Assembly (NCBI GenBank): GCA_037501455.1
Contig: CM074856.1
Coordinates: forward strand, 98,673,001-98,737,000
Source: Lantana camara
Lineage: Eukaryota > Streptophyta > Magnoliopsida > Lamiales > Verbenaceae
Direction of reading: 5' to 3'
DNA length: 64,000 nt
In this document: positions 33,395 to 47,030 of the stretch, one piece after another
How the letters are laid out: the number at the start of each line of letters is the position of its first letter
How positions within the stretch are numbered: position 1 is the first letter of the stretch
Notes under the pieces: model-generated
What the model saw: the letters and a program-made list of their open reading frames with translations, nothing else
Told to the model about the DNA's origin: nothing
Databases searched by the model: none
Made by a program: the position numbers and the translations under genes

Positions 33395-33942
33395 GCTTTA
33401 TCCCTTTTCATTTCATTTCAAACCACACAAGTTAACCTCAAAGAGAATCATGGAAAAACTTCAAGAGAAGATCAAAACTTGAACCATCTTTCATTCTAAG
33501 AGCTCATATTCTTTGATTCCTCATTCCTTCACAAGACAAGGTAAGCTTTGGATCTCTTTTGATGAGTATTTCATTTCTATTATTGGATTGGAGCATGAAA
33601 TTGTTAGTATGAACTTGAATGATGAGATCTTGAATTCCTTAAGCAAGCCTTGATGATTTGAATGCTCCTTATGTGTCTTAGTTGCTGGAAATTCGTGTAG
33701 GAAGACTAGGAATTCATATCTTCATGTTTAAGCTTGAAATTCATGAAAATGGGTGTTTGAGATTTTGGGCAAAAACATTCCTAAACTTGAATTAATTGAT
33801 GTTTTGATGCTAAGCATGATTTATATGATGTTATACCTGAATTTTGTGATATTTTATGGTGGATTTTGTGTTGGATTGATGATTTTTGGTGTTCCCCTTC
33901 TTCTTCCCGAAACTGTCATGTTTTTGCTCCAGATCTATGGCC

Positions 33943-34096
33943 GGAACCACCGTTCCCATGTGTCGTTCCCAGTCTCGCTTGGCCTTGGCGTGGGAAGAAA
34001 CGTTCCCATGTTATATGGCCGTTCCCAATCTCGCTTGGCCTTGGCGTGGGAAAAACCGTTCCCATGCTATGTTGTGCTTGGGAATGGTCGTTCCCA
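33943..34096 (+). repeat. Hairpin array of the G2 LTR (GGGAA / TTCCC arms)
   Basis: Four inverted repeats: GGAAC/GTTCC at 33943-33956, then TGGGAA/TTCCCA at 33991-34008, 34047-34064 and 34079-34096, with loops of 4-6 bases. The middle part is a tandem repeat of about 56 bp sharing CTCGCTTGGCCTTGGCGTGGG. The array lies about 550-700 bp downstream of the TATA box, so within the predicted leader RNA. Confidence 0.75.
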
Positions 34097-35371
34097 TGCG
34101 TCTGTGACCCCTGTTTACTTTCTTTTTCGTGCGTATTTGATTCGTTTGAGTTGCTACTTGACTTGTATGCTCCGATATGACTTGAAATGTAATCTCTGAA
34201 CCTTTATACTTCCTTACTTGCATGATTTACTTGAATATTTGAATTATCCCTTGTGACCAATTTGATAAACATCATTCCATTTCGCATGTCATTCATACTT
34301 TGTACGTCGTGCGTCTTACTTGGTTCATGTAGAGTCTAAGTTTGGGCTTTTGTATGTCTTGTCACAGAGTTTGGTGGTGCCGGTGAGCCCGAGGTTTAGA
34401 GTGTTTGGCCCTTCACACTCTCAGACTCTACTACCACGAGGTGATGTTTAGGATTTTGTATAGTTATGCGACCTATGGCCTTTACATGCTGATTTCTACC
34501 CTTGCATGTGAGTATACCTTACTATAGATATGTATGTCTTGGATATGATATGTTTATGACCTTATGCGTGTATTCTGCGTGGGCGGGTATCTTTGGGCTA
34601 TGTCCCTGCAGTGTGGAAATGTACGTGAGTGTGTCCTGCGTGGGCGGGTGCCTTCAGGCTATATCCCTGCAGCGTGGGAATATTTATAAAAACCAGTTTC
34701 TGAGGCATATGTAAGCTATTTTGGAAAACCAATTGTGTTCTAATTCTGTAGCGAGATTGCCATGAAAGATTGGCGTATGTTCTGTTCTGTTTTGCTCTGT
34801 TCTGTTGTGGATCCAAGGAGCTATGGGATAGGTAGCCCTGGGACGGTATAGGACCGTCAGGGATCAGTCTGTGTGTAGTTCCATTTGAGATATCTTCACG
34901 CGACCCATGCTGTAGGGAAGGTGTGGTATCTTGAGCCTTCGGCTAAGGCCGGGGAGGACTCTTGTGGGTTCGCTACCCCTTGAGGGTGAGTCTATTTTAG
35001 ATGGTTTATTATAGACGGTTTGGGGACAGTACATCTCCTCCATCACTGGTGTAGCGGATGGATTGATTTTGGATTTATGTTCTGAGGAGTAAAGGTTAGA
35101 AGCTCGTACTCGCCGAGCATGTGATCTATTCTGTCTGGGAATCATGAATCGAGATAGAGTTTCTGAAATGTTTTTTAAAACTTCTATATCTATTTTTTGG
35201 GTACTTTGGAAATATCTTTGGTATGCAACACCTATCTCCGGTTCACGATTCCCTCCTTTTATTCTGTGTTATGCTCTTTACATATATATTGTGGGTGTGC
35301 GTTAGCCCCCTCTCTCGGTCAAGTTGACTGACCCCTCATTTAAACTTTTAGTTGCAGGTCTGTTGGTGTTT

Positions 35372-35694
35372 GTTGGGCGGGAGTGAGTCCTTTGAGTTGC
35401 ACTTCGTCGGTCTAGCCTTTCTATTTGCATTTGTCTTTCATACACTTTACTTATGTCATGACTTGTAGACTTGAGATTATACTCTACACCTTTCTGTAGC
35501 CCTGTGTGGCATTCGTATTCGGCCTTGTGTGGCACTTGATGATTATTACGTTATGTTGATCGGATATTCGGGACTAGGTACCTATGCTAAACCCGTCACT
35601 TGTTTTGAATGTTGATTTAAATGCTTCCGCTATCTTATTTTGAATGTTTGATTTGCTTCCGCACTCTGAATTTGTCGAGTTAGATCCGCCTAGC
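35372..35694 (+). repeat. Long-range pair in the G2 LTR with two G-U wobbles
   Basis: GTTGGGCGG (35372-35380) and CCGCCTAGC (35686-35694). As DNA, two of nine positions mismatch. As RNA, both are G-U pairs, so a continuous nine-base-pair helix remains possible. The 5' LTR remnant keeps only the second arm (near 28107). Confidence 0.7.
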
Positions 35695-35813
35695 ACAGCA
35701 TGTGCGTTTGTCTCCCGTTCGCTCTGATTCGGATTCGGGCATGGACTTCCATTTCATGACCGGGTCTGGGTCTCAGTGCGAGGAATGTGGCATCCTCCAT
35801 TTGGGGTGTTACA

Positions 35814-37469
35814 ATAGTCGTTTGGGGAATCCGTGTCCCGGCCTTCCCGCACGGTGCATAATCATAACATAATCAATAATATGAAAATAAGTTCCAACCT
35901 TCTTCCTCCGGGTGGTGGACGGGTTAGCAAGACCCGGCCACCTAATCATTGACCAATGGGGTTACATGAATTCCCGAATTGGCACTCAGCTCCCATTCCT
36001 CGCTAAAACTCCTAGCGAGGGCCGGTATCACCGCTACGATGTGTGACTAGCACACGGGATCACCATCGGCACTTGCCTCCCCGGATAGCCACCTGTACTA
36101 AGTCCCTGGGCCCGTGCAATCAATCATGTTCAAAATCATATTCTCGCCAAAACATTTCCAATCATGATAAACATAATACATTTCATAATTCATAAGAAAA
36201 GGTTTACTCGATAATAATTTACTCGATGACTCCACTTTGAAAATGGTCTATGTATATATATGGTTTTTGGCCAAAACTTATCACATAAGGGTTGTAGGGA
36301 TTGATACATAACTAGAACGAAAACACCCTCACCTGGAAGATGACGAAACAATGATACGAGTTATACCGAGTGCCTAGTTGATCATGCTATCTCCGCCCTG
36401 GAGATAAACTGTAGAAGATTGGAAACAATGTGTACTCGTGAGAAAATAACTCAAAATGAACCATATATGACGCACGGTATGTTATGCACATGATATGAGA
36501 TGCATAAGAAACAAAATGATGTCATGAAGCCACCTAGTCAAGTAATTCGTTTAAGTACTTTCAATACGTGAAAGTTTCATATTCATTTATTACATATCTT
36601 TCATGAATCATATCAAATCGAGCCCAAAAACTTCAAACTATAATCATATTACGCATTGTAACATGTTTACAATGCATGCAATAAATATAGAGGCAAGAGG
36701 ATACAAGAAAGCTTCAAACTTGTCATTTAAACATCTATGCATTCAAGTCACATTTACACTTATCAATGAAGCCAAAAAAATTAGAATAACTACTCAATAA
36801 TATCATATATTATCATTTAATCATGCATAAAAGTCATATAATTCACATACGGGATCAAGGGAGTGAAAGGAACGCAAAAAGAGAGGTTTAGGCAAAGTTC
36901 GGTAAAAGTTGACAATATTCAATAATGCACAAGTTGTAGGAAAATGGAAATATCTTGAGTTGTAGAAGTTAGAATTGAGTTTTTCTTTTTGGGAATGAAA
37001 GTAGACACATAGATATTTCCAAGTATATATGGCACGAATCATGGTTCAAAACGAGGTGAAAATGGCGTAGGCCCGAAGTTGTGTGATCGCAGATTTCCGG
37101 TAAAGTGGTGATACCAAAAAGAATTGATAATATCTCACTAATGGAAAAATATATTGAATTCATTACAAATGGAGAATATTCTAGACTCCAAGAGGTTTCC
37201 ATGAGTTCAAAAATCAGGTCATTCGGAGTTCGGACGAGGGAGTCGTGGCCGTGACAAAATTGTGCTGAAAATCAGTCGCGGCGGCGACAGAAAATTGGCC
37301 AGTTCTCCAGTTTTTGGTTGCAGCCGCAACCAAAAATGGTCACGAAACGGTCGCGGGCGCGACCACCACTCCAACAGTAGCAAAAGCTTCGGGAAAAACA
37401 GGGGAGTGACGAAAAATGGCTTCAAGAAGGCCAAAGCAGCTCCCAATTCACCCAAAATCACATAACAAC
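35814..37469 (-). mobile_element. Partial gypsy LTR G3 (minus strand)
   Basis: Homologous to the G1 LTR over most of its length (35900-36120, 36230-36500 and 36840-37215 match 4640-4770/8875-8940, 9040-9250 and 9700-10060). The LTR 3' end is missing on the left where G2 ends, and the start is missing on the right where G4 begins at 37470. It is therefore an older LTR cut by both neighbours. No coding sequence is present. Confidence 0.65.
37242..37364 (-). repeat. Palindrome array of the G3 LTR
   Basis: Four inverted repeats with unlike arms: GTCGTGGCCGTGAC (37242-37255, pairs with two G-T), GTCGC/GCGAC around GGCG (37275-37288), TTTTTGGTTGC/GCAACCAAAAA around AGCC (37311-37336, perfect 11-bp arms), and GGTCGCG/CGCGACC around GG (37349-37364). 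Confidence 0.8.
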
Positions 37470-40400
37470 TGTAACGCCCCAACAAGGGCATCCACACCTA
37501 TCCCGCGCTACGGACCTAGCTTGTATATAGAATTGCTATCCATATATCTGCCAACTACGAAGCAAGCGGTGACAAACGGATATCCTAGCTAGGCGGTACT
37601 AGACTCACAAAGCGAGTAAACAATCACAAGTATGCGGAAGCTTAAATCATAACATATCAAGTGCATAAATTCGTTCATTCAACAACTAAGTGACCCTCAC
37701 GGTCCAGCACGAAATGCTCAAAGTACGGAATGTAAAATCATCCTAATGACCCTCACAGTCTAAACTAGCATAATAAAACATCATACATATGAAGTCCATA
37801 ATTCCCAAAACAAAGCATAAGACATAAGTAACAAAGTATGCTACACGCATAACGAGTACAAACTAGACCACTTAAACAAGACTCTCAAAAGACCCCGCCT
37901 AGCTTGACTCCAAAACGCAACCTGCGGACACGAAAGGTAAAGGGAGTCAGCTCAAGAGGAATCGGTGAGGAGAAGATTACATATTTTAAATAAGAGGCCA
38001 ATGCATGCTCAAATCAAAGATGCTCATGATCCGAACTCATTTGGAAAACAATGCAAGTTTTATAAAAATCGAATCATGAACCGTACACATAACCGGCTCG
38101 GCGAGTTCGAGCACTCCATCCGTTCTCCCAAAAACCAAAACGCAATAATCCATCCTTCGCACCATTGATGTCGAGGGTGTACGGCCCCCGAACATCCTTA
38201 CCGTATGAAGAGACGGGTCCATGAAACCGGCCTCTCCCTTGCAACCTCAACCCCGAAACCTCCTCGGAGTCTTAGTTAGCAAGTTTCTTATATGTGGGGA
38301 TTTGAATGAGGACAACCGTTGGCCCTTGCCTTCCCGGAATATCAATCACCTTAGCCCCGAGCGCTAAAATCAAACCAAGCAAGCGTCCTTGCGTGGGGCA
38401 ACAAACCTCGCTACACAACTCTTACGTACATAATATCCGAAACCATTTTGGGTATCTATCCCATATACAAAAACTCAAGTTTTACTTGTAAACCGTTTTC
38501 CATAAGCGAATATTCAATATACGAGCAAAGCTCACAAAACTTGGCTTATAAAGCCTAAATATACATTTTCAAAACGGGAGTTCAAAACCAATAATTATGA
38601 AAGGCTATAGGTGTCCACAGTTTTGAAATCGCTTCATATATATATAACTCCTCACCTTTACCGAGAAGTTCGAAGGCTAACCACGAGCAACAAGCTACTC
38701 GACCGGAGACTCACCACCTAACAAGACAAACGTACTAAAAAAGGTAAGACACGACTCAAACCAATTAAGACGACGCACAGCTTCAAGAAAGAGTAAACAT
38801 GCTCATGAGATGCAATGAATGTCCAAGTATAGCATAAGTTCAATAATCATGATCAAACAACATCATATAAGTCATATAACAACATCCAAGTCATGATATA
38901 TACAATTGATAACAAGTAAACCATACTTAGTACAATCTCACACATAATCGAGGCATGCAAGACATTACAATGCACATAAACATGATTCCAAGTCATATAT
39001 ATCATACTAGGGGTGTAAGAAGTGCATAGGAAGTGAAAACGAAGCAAAATGAACGAAATCACAAAAACTCAAATTTTAGACCCGAGAGCACCCAAACGGG
39101 CGTTTGGTGTTCCTTTGAAAAGTTCAAAGGGGAGTTTGGCCCTTGAAAAAACGTAACAGTAATTTTTCAAACGGGGGTATGGCTTTTCAATGCATTTTTC
39201 ACACGGGCGTTTAACATGCTACTGTAGCAAATCTGATTTACGAACATAAGCTTGCAAATGGTGGATTTTAGGCTCTAAACACTCCTAAATCATTTTTCAA
39301 AGCTAATGCAATATGTACAAACGAATTTAAACATCAAATATCATGCCATGAACATTTAGGAATGAATATGCATCCAAATTCCAACAAATTACAAACATGA
39401 ACTTCATCTTCTTCAAGCATTCAAAGCTTCAAACTCAAAAATGGTGGAATCTCCAATCATGCAAGAAACTCAAGGAAATTAATCACATTCTCCATGAAAT
39501 TGCTAAAGGAACAAGAATCTAACACGAAATCAAGCAAAAACATACAAGAACATGGGCATGCAAGAATTCTCCAAAAAGCTTCAAAGGTCAACAATGGTGG
39601 ATTTCACATAAGAGCAAGTAATTCTCATACCAAAATGTTCCCAACATCAAAATAAGCACATTTCCAACAAGAAATTCGAATTCAATCCAACACGCAAGAA
39701 ACCTAGTTCAAATCAAGGTCAAAAGCTTCAAGAACATAAACCCAACAAAGAGCACATAATCCTTACCTCAAGAGCTGAAAATCAAAGGAAATAACTTGTC
39801 TTCTAATCTCGAATTCCCAGCTTCAATCTCCACTTTTGCCTCTGGAAAATGGTTGAAGGTGTTCTTAGGTGTTCTTGAGAGAAGATGAATAGGCTTGAGA
39901 GAGTTTGTGTTTGAATCTTGTGAAATAACGTAAAATGAGGTTTTGGGTGTTAAAATCTGATTTTGTTATTTGGGTCAGATATTAGGGTCACGAACCGGGT
40001 CAATTGGAGCGGGTCAGGAGTGAAATTGGGTCTCAAACTGGGTTAATTTCGAAATTGGGTCATAAGTCTTATAAAAAAGTTGACTTTTCGTAGAATGGCC
40101 ATAACTTCTTGGTCCAAACTCCAAATCGAGCGATTCAAGAACCTACGAACTCGTAATCGAATTATCTACTCAATTTCAACAAGTTCTATCCAGTTTCAGG
40201 CTTGAAAAATAAATTTACCTTTTGGTCCCTAATTTATGCTTTAATGTCCAAATAAGCACATTGTTTTGTTTAAGCATAAAGCATGCTATCAAAGCTCAAT
40301 AAGAACAATACGAGCACATAATTAACACATCAATTAGTCACGTATTTCATACAAATCATATATTCCACATAAGTTCAAGCATAACGGTCAATTAAGGCAT

Positions 40401-40483
40401 ATTATTCACATAATTCATGCAAAGAAAAGTAAATCGTGCACTCTCGTAACAAGCTTACCTTGATCGAGAAACGGGGCGTCACA
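37470..40483 (-). mobile_element. 3' LTR of gypsy G4
   Basis: 3014 bp. On the minus strand it starts TGTGACGCCCCG at 40483 and ends TTGGGGCGTTACA at 37470. It carries the paired arms (37588-37596 and 37895-37903, perfect) and palindromes at 39092-39130. The flank is ACAAC (37465-37469). The partner duplication lies outside the window because the 5' LTR is displaced by copia A2. Repeats of CAAGAA/CATGCAAG words at 39360-39780 are AT-rich leader with no gene. Confidence 0.85.
39092..39207 (-). repeat. Palindrome cluster of the G4 LTR
   Basis: CCAAACG/CGTTTGG around GG (39092-39107) and CCTTTGAA/TTCAAAGG around AAG (39112-39130) are perfect. Weaker ACGGGGGT and ACGGGCGT copies follow to 39207. 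The cluster lies 1.6-1.7 kb from the LTR 3' end, a position like that of the array in the mini-Gag LTR. Confidence 0.7.
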
Positions 40484-43400
40484 ACCTCCCCTCCTTAAAG
40501 AAATTTGGTCCCCAGATTTACCATCGGAAAACAACTCAGGATGAAATCTCCGCACCTTCTCTTCCGTCTCCCATGTTGCTTCTTCGGACTTAAGATCCTT
40601 CCAAAGTACCTTAACCAACGGAATTTGTCGATTCCTCAACTCTTGAACCTTCCTATCCAAGATCTTTACCGGTTGTTGTTTAATTGTCAAGTCTGGATCC
40701 AACTGTACCTCTTCAATCGGCATAGTTTCCATCTCATCCCAAAAATACTTTCTCAATTGTGACACATGAAACACGTTTTGAATTCCCATGAGATTCGGAG
40801 GCAAATCCAAGCGATCGGCAACTTCCCCAATACGTTCCACAATCTCAAAAGGACCAATGTACCTCAGATTCAACTTACCACCCTTTCTAATTCGTGAGAA
40901 ACCCTTTCTCGGTGTTGCCTTTAAGAAAACCCGATCACCCACTTCGAATTCCAAATCTTTCCTTCTCCGATCGGCATAACTCTTTTGTCGGTCTTGTGCC
41001 GCTTTCATATGTTGCTTAATCTTTTCCACTTTCTCAATTGCTCTCTTAATCAAATCGGGCTCGGTTCCTCGCTCCAAACCATTTTCCTCGGTCCATTTCC
41101 ATTCCTCAAGATCCCAATAAAGAGGAGACCTACACTTACGGCCATACAAAGCTTCATACGGTGCCATCTTGATTGAAGATTGGTAGCTATTATTGTAGGC
41201 GAATTCGATCAAAGTCAATTCCTTATCCCACTCATCCGAAAAGTCCAAAATACAAGCCCTTAATAAATCCTCAAGAAACTTAATCACTCGTTCGGACTGT
41301 CCATCGGTTTGCGGATGAAATGCGGTACGAAAACTCAACTTCGTACCCCATAATCTGTTAAGAACCTTCCACAACTTAGAAGTGAAATGAGGATCTCTAT
41401 CCGAAATGATACTAGCGGGTATCCCATGTAATCTCACAATTTCTCGATGATACAACTCCGCTAATTTCTCCACTTTATCGGTCGATCGTATCGGTAGAAA
41501 GTGTGCAGATTTGGTGAGGCGATCTACGATAACCCAAATCCCATCAAATCCCTTTCGAACCCTCGGGAGCCTGGTCACGAAATCCATGGTGACTTATTCC
41601 CATTTCCACTCGGGAATCGGTATCTGTTGCAACTTACCCGTCGGTAATTGATGTTCGGCCTTAACTTGTTAGCAAATTTGACATCTCTTAACAAAATTAG
41701 CCACATCCTTTTTCATTCCGTGCCACCAAAAGTACTTCTTGAGATCCCGGTACAGCTTGTTGCCACCCGGATGCATCGTATAGACGGTCCTATGTGCTTC
41801 TTCAAGCACTAACCTTTACAATCCATCCGGTATACATACTCCGCCCTTGCACCTAAAGATCCCCAAATCATCGAATCCAAACTTAGACTTCGGATTAGCC
41901 TTTGCTCGAATCACTTGTCTTTGAATCCACTCATCCCTCGATTGAGCATCTAGGATCCTTTGCCTCAAATCTGGCTTTATAGTGATGTTAGCCAACCTCG
42001 ATTGCGAAACAAGGATCTCGGTTTCACCCTTACCGGAATCAACCTCAAGATTAGCAATCTTTGCTTTCCGACTCAAGGCATCCGCAACTATATTCGCCTT
42101 CCCTAAATGATATTGTATGACACAATCGCAGTCTTCCAAGAATTCCATCCACCGACGTTGTCTCATGTTTAAATCCTTTTGTGTGAACAAGTAACGGAGA
42201 CTCTTGTGATCGGTGAACACCTCAAACTTAATTCCATAGAGATAGTGTCGCCATTTCGCTAAGGCGAATATCACCGCGGCCAACTCCAGATCGTGTGTCG
42301 GGTAATTCTGCTCGGGCTCCTTCAATTTCCTCGAAGCATAAGCAATCACCCGACCATTTTGCATAAGCACACATCCTAATCCTTCCTTGGATGCATCGGT
42401 GTAAACTGAAAACCCATCCGAACCTTCCGGTAGAGTCAACACTGGAGTCGTTGTCAATTTCTCCTTAAGCACACGGAAGCTCTCTTCACAAGCTTCATCC
42501 CACACAAACTTTGTTTCCTTCTTAGTTAACCGTGTGAGAGGTGCAGCAATCTTAGAAAAATCCTTCACGAATCGGCGGTAATAACCTGCTAAGCCAAGAA
42601 AACTCCTTACTTCCGACACGCTCTTCGGTTTCTCCCAAAGAGAAACTGTTTCGACCTTAGAAGGATCCACTGAAATCCCATCACCGGAAATAATATGTCC
42701 CAAGAATGATACCCGATCAATCCAGAAATCACATTTGCTAAACTTGGCGTACAACCTGTGTTCACGTAGCTTCTCAAGTACCAAACGAAGGTGTAGAGCG
42801 TGTTCCTCAACTGACTTAGAGAAGACCAAGATGTCGTCAATGAAAATAACAACGAACTTGTCAAGAACTCCTTGAAAACACGGTGCATTAAATCCATAAA
42901 AGCTGCGGGTGCGTTGGTTAGTCCGAAGGGCATCACAACGAACTCATAGTGTTCGTATCTCGTGTTAAAGCCCGTCTTTGGTATATCCGACTCCTTAATC
43001 CTTAGTTTATAGTAACCTTGTCTGAGATCGAGCTTCGAATATACCTTCGAACCTTGTAATAAGTCGACCAACTCTTCGATGTGCGGGAGGGTATACTTTT
43101 CTTCACCGTCATCCTATTCAACTCCTGATAGTCTATGCACATACGAAGTGTCCCATCCTTCTTCTTAACGAACAACACCGGAGCACCCCAAGGTGAAGTA
43201 CTCGGTCGTACAAACCCACATGCTAATAACTCGTCTAGTTGTGTCTTAAGTTACTTGAGTTCGGCGGGAGCCATTCTATACGGCGTCTTCGAGAACGGCT
43301 CGGCCTCTTGGAATAGATCAATAACAAATTCGATCTCTCTCTCCGGTGGCAAAGTCCCCAAACTCTCCGGAAAGACATCGGGGAACTCGTTTGCCACTTT

Positions 43401-45410
43401 CGTCTCTTCGAGCTTAATTTGATCCTTAGGCCGGTTCAACACATACGCCACATACCCGGTAGCTCCATCCCGAATGAGCTTCTTAGCTTCCATCAAACAA
43501 ATAAATGGACTCCCACGAACACTCGAACTCGTAATCACACCGGCACCCAACTCAACCTTCTTCCCAAAACAATCCATCTTCGCCCGATGCGCATACAACC
43601 AATCCATACCGAGTATCACATCGTACTTCTTCATCGGAATAGCAATCAAGTTCGTCGGGTAAAATCGTCCCTTAATACTCACCGGACAATTACAGTACAA
43701 ACAATCAGTTCTAATCATGCCACCCAAAGAAGAACGCACAATATAAAGCATAGAATCACTCGCAAGAGGCAAATTTAACATAGTAGCCATAGTAGGAGTA
43801 ACAAACGAATGAGATGCACCCGGATCATATAATGCATGTATGGGAATGCCATGTATGTGGTGTGTACCTTCCACCACGGCGGTAGGGTCGATCTCGGCAT
43901 TCTCTTGCTCCCCATCCAAAGCATAAGCACGTGCATGTGCCACGGGCCTCGCCATGCCACCCGATCCTTGAGCTTTCGGCTCGGTACAATTCCTTGCTAT
44001 GTATCCGGTGCTCCAACAATTAAAGCATTTACCAAGCTTCTTCCAACAATGATCTTCGTCATGGGTGATACTATCACAATGTCCACATGGTTTACGCCCT
44101 TGTGTAGTCGGAGGTGTCTTCTTTCCTTTCCCTTTGTTGCCCGTAAAACGGCCTCTAGAAGATGGTTGTGGTGACTTAGAGAACGATTGTGGAGTTGTTC
44201 TCTTAAATCCCGAACCGGAACCCATAACACCCTTCTTAGTTCCAAGCCTTTGTTCTTCCGCTTCCATTTTCAACTCTAACCCGGTAGCATCGACCCAATT
44301 ATCAATGTGTACCGGAGCCAAAGATCTTGAAATCTCCCCATGAAGTCCTTCCACAAATTTCTCACACTTGCGGTCTTCCTCATCGGTAATATGAGGTGCA
44401 TACGGAGACAATCGGTTGAACTCGGCAATGTACTCGGTCACGGACATATTCCCTTGTTCCAAGTTCATAAATTCCTTCTCACGGTGCTTCCTTGCTTGTT
44501 TCGGTATGTAGTGTGCCCGAAATTCTCTTGCAAACATCTCCCAAGTAACATTGTCTTCACCAACCCCAAGGCGGGGCATGGTACTACGCCACCAATTATA
44601 AGCCTCATCACGAAGAAGGTCGATAGCATACAAAGACTTCTCCGTTTCGGTACAAGTAACAACCCGAAAAATCCTCTCAATGGTAGTGATTGGGGCTATC
44701 AATTCGGGTGGGTCGGGTTGGGATAGGGGTATTACATAAAAAGGGTCAACTCGAACCCAACCCAAACCCGAAATGAACCCGAACCCCTCAACCCTAACCT
44801 GGACCTATCAGGTTCGGGTTGGGTTCTGGTTGACCTGTTTTTTTCAGGTCAACCCGCTAACTCGACCCACCTGCCAACCCGACCCGAACCCCTTTTTTTT
44901 CCCTCTATTTTTTTGGCTTTTTATCACTTTCTTTTGGGATCATCCAATGTATTCAAAACTTCATAGCAATTAGTACAGAGGGATTTTCTCTAATGCATTC
45001 AACATTTTCAAATACAGAAGAATTTTGCTAGTGCATTCTAAAATTCAAAGTACAGAACCAAGCAATTATGAATAAAAAAAAAAAAAAAAACATTTAGAGA
45101 ACCAAGCATGTTCTTGCATAATTCAACAAATTAACCTAAACATGAAAATCAAATCATAATCCAAATCAACTCCCACAAACTTAAAATAAGTTTAACAAAC
45201 TAGATTTCAGACATCCATGCACTTCCAAGTTAGACAACACCGAAAATAACAGACATGGAAATTTCTACTTCCACATCACCATCATAAGATTATACTGTCT
45301 TGCATATTCTTCACCAAGTCTGCCACTTAAAATCATAAGCAAGTATGTTCAAATAAGATTCGTAATAAATATTAAGAATTCATATATTAATTATAAAAAT
45401 TATTGCTTAC

Positions 45411-45529
45411 CTATCGATCATCAACATAAGTTGCCGTGCTAGATTCATCATCGGTTTGATTCAAACACTTAGCCATGATATTCTCGGTCAACTCATCCAA
45501 TTGGACATCAATAATTGAATTAGCAGAAC
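45411..45529 (-). other. Possible exon fragment inside the hAT-like element
   Basis: On the minus strand an acceptor-like TTAATAG is followed by about 38 open codons rich in acidic residues (it includes DVQLDELTENIMAKC), ending in TAG and followed by GTAAGC. It could be a fragment of a transposase or captured host gene, or chance. I do not recognise the protein. Confidence 0.2.
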
Positions 45530-46694
45530 CTATTAAAGTATCAATCAAGAATTGCATTTAGAGAGTAAAATCATATAAGGGAACATGAAGCATTTAGCAG
45601 GAAATGCATCAATAAAGAATCATTTTGTGCACTAACAATAGAATATGTGGGAATAAAGAATCATTTTGTGCACTAACAAATGTTATTAAATTTAGAGCAA
45701 AGTAATTGTTAAGCACATCTTATGAACTCATTCTTGATATCAGAAACTCTCTATCCTATCAGTTTTTGTCATTTCTCTTTATAAAAGTGTCATATTAACA
45801 TTCAATACACCAATTGAAATTTCTCATATGCAATGGATATATCTCAAACCAAGTGTCTTTACTCCTAAAAATTTCACAATCCAAAGATATTGTCTACGGC
45901 ATAGGAAAATTACCTTCATACCTCCAGCAACGAAGCCTGTGTATTTGATAATTCTACCAACACTTCCAGAGCTGCAGTTTTGTTTTAAAGAAAAAACTAC
46001 AACATGAATATTGATTTGGAAAACAGATTGAAAAACTAAAGAAAATTGTAGCACTAACAATTTCAAGTTAGTACCTGTCTCAAAGGATAGTTGTGTACTT
46101 GTGTTGCCTTAAGCTTAGGTGAGCCCAAAGTTCCGAACATGGAGAGTGATTTAAATCTTTGTTTCTCAGCCTGTATAAAGGTTTTTCAATCTTATTAAAT
46201 CCCTCCCAATTCGTAGTTTAGCTAAAACATCAAATAAGGAGTTTAAGACTTCTGAAGAATACACACTTTTGTGCTAACTTACTTGATTAACAAAGATAAC
46301 AGGAGATCCACCTCTTTCTGCAGCACCAATTATTTAATGCAGCACCAAAAGCTAACTTCTAATCTACTCAAGGAAAAGAAGGAATCTTTATAAACGACAA
46401 TCTATTTAGAAATTCTAAACCAGAAGCATGCATTCTTGAGATGTAAAAATGGACCCAAACAAGCAAACAACACAGGCTAAACACAAGAAAATGTAAAAAT
46501 GCATAAAACAACTAATTTAATGGCTAGATCTATAAGCTTAACAAACAAGAACAAACAGAACCTAGTAAAATATTTCATTTTGAAGACATAAATAAGAAAA
46601 AAAGTACACACTGAAATCTGAAGACGGGAAAACTTCAAGCAACGGTGAGGACTGAAGATCTGTTGTCAAAATCCAACATTGAGCCCAGAAGAAA

Positions 46695-47030
46695 TTAAAA
46701 AAAAAAAAGAAGAAGAAGAAGAAGAAGAGAGGAGAGGCTTGAACAACGCACCTGATGTGCAGTGGTGAGAAGGTGAAAGCGGCAGCGAGACGTGAAGGTA
46801 GCGGCGAGATGTGAGGCGGCGAGTTGTCGGGGAGAATGGAAGCACCGTCGCACTGGATCTGAGTAAAGATGGAAGAAATCTTAACATATTTAAAAAAGAA
46901 AGAAGAAGAAAAGAGGAAGAAATTACCTGTTACCGGTGATGAAGAGGCGGTAGCGAAGAGGCAACGGCGAGTGGTGGGTGAGAATGGAAGCACCGTCGTT
47001 GCGGATCTGAGGAAAAATGGAAGGGCAAAA
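46695..47030. repeat. Purine run and 157-bp direct repeat in the hAT-like element
   Basis: An AAG-type microsatellite at 46697-46735 is followed by two copies of a GAGAATGGAAGCACCGTCG unit (about 46834 and 46981) that share flanks on both sides. A shorter direct repeat, AATAAAGAATCATTTTGTGC, lies at 45611 and 45652. The rest of the element, 44900-46690, shows no other structure. Confidence 0.65.

Larger units (their letters stand above)
32865..35813 (+). mobile_element. 3' LTR of gypsy G2
   Basis: About 2.95 kb, from TGTGATGCCCCG after the PPT to TTTGGGGTGTTACA. It contains a likely TATA box, a palindrome array, repeated GCGTGGGCGGGT...CCCTGCAG units (34577-34680), the CTCGGTCAAGTTGACTGACCCC element (35316-35337) and the paired arms 35372-35380 / 35686-35694. 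The flanking right base run is ATAGT, but the left partner is lost. It has no coding content beyond chance ORFs. Confidence 0.85.

Noticed and set aside
33753..34199. 148-codon ORF with hydrophobic start, possible membrane protein
   Set aside because: It lies inside the G2 LTR, overlaps the hairpin array, and has competing ORFs in other frames.
44700..44890. Telomere-like AACCCGAACCC and CCCTAACCC words
   Set aside because: They are irregular, occur in mirrored form at both ends of the hAT-like element, and are subterminal repeats rather than an interstitial telomere.
45078..45095. A run of A residues suggesting a LINE, SINE or processed pseudogene tail
   Set aside because: It lies inside the hAT-like element with no upstream retrogene, no polymerase III boxes and no target duplication of its own.
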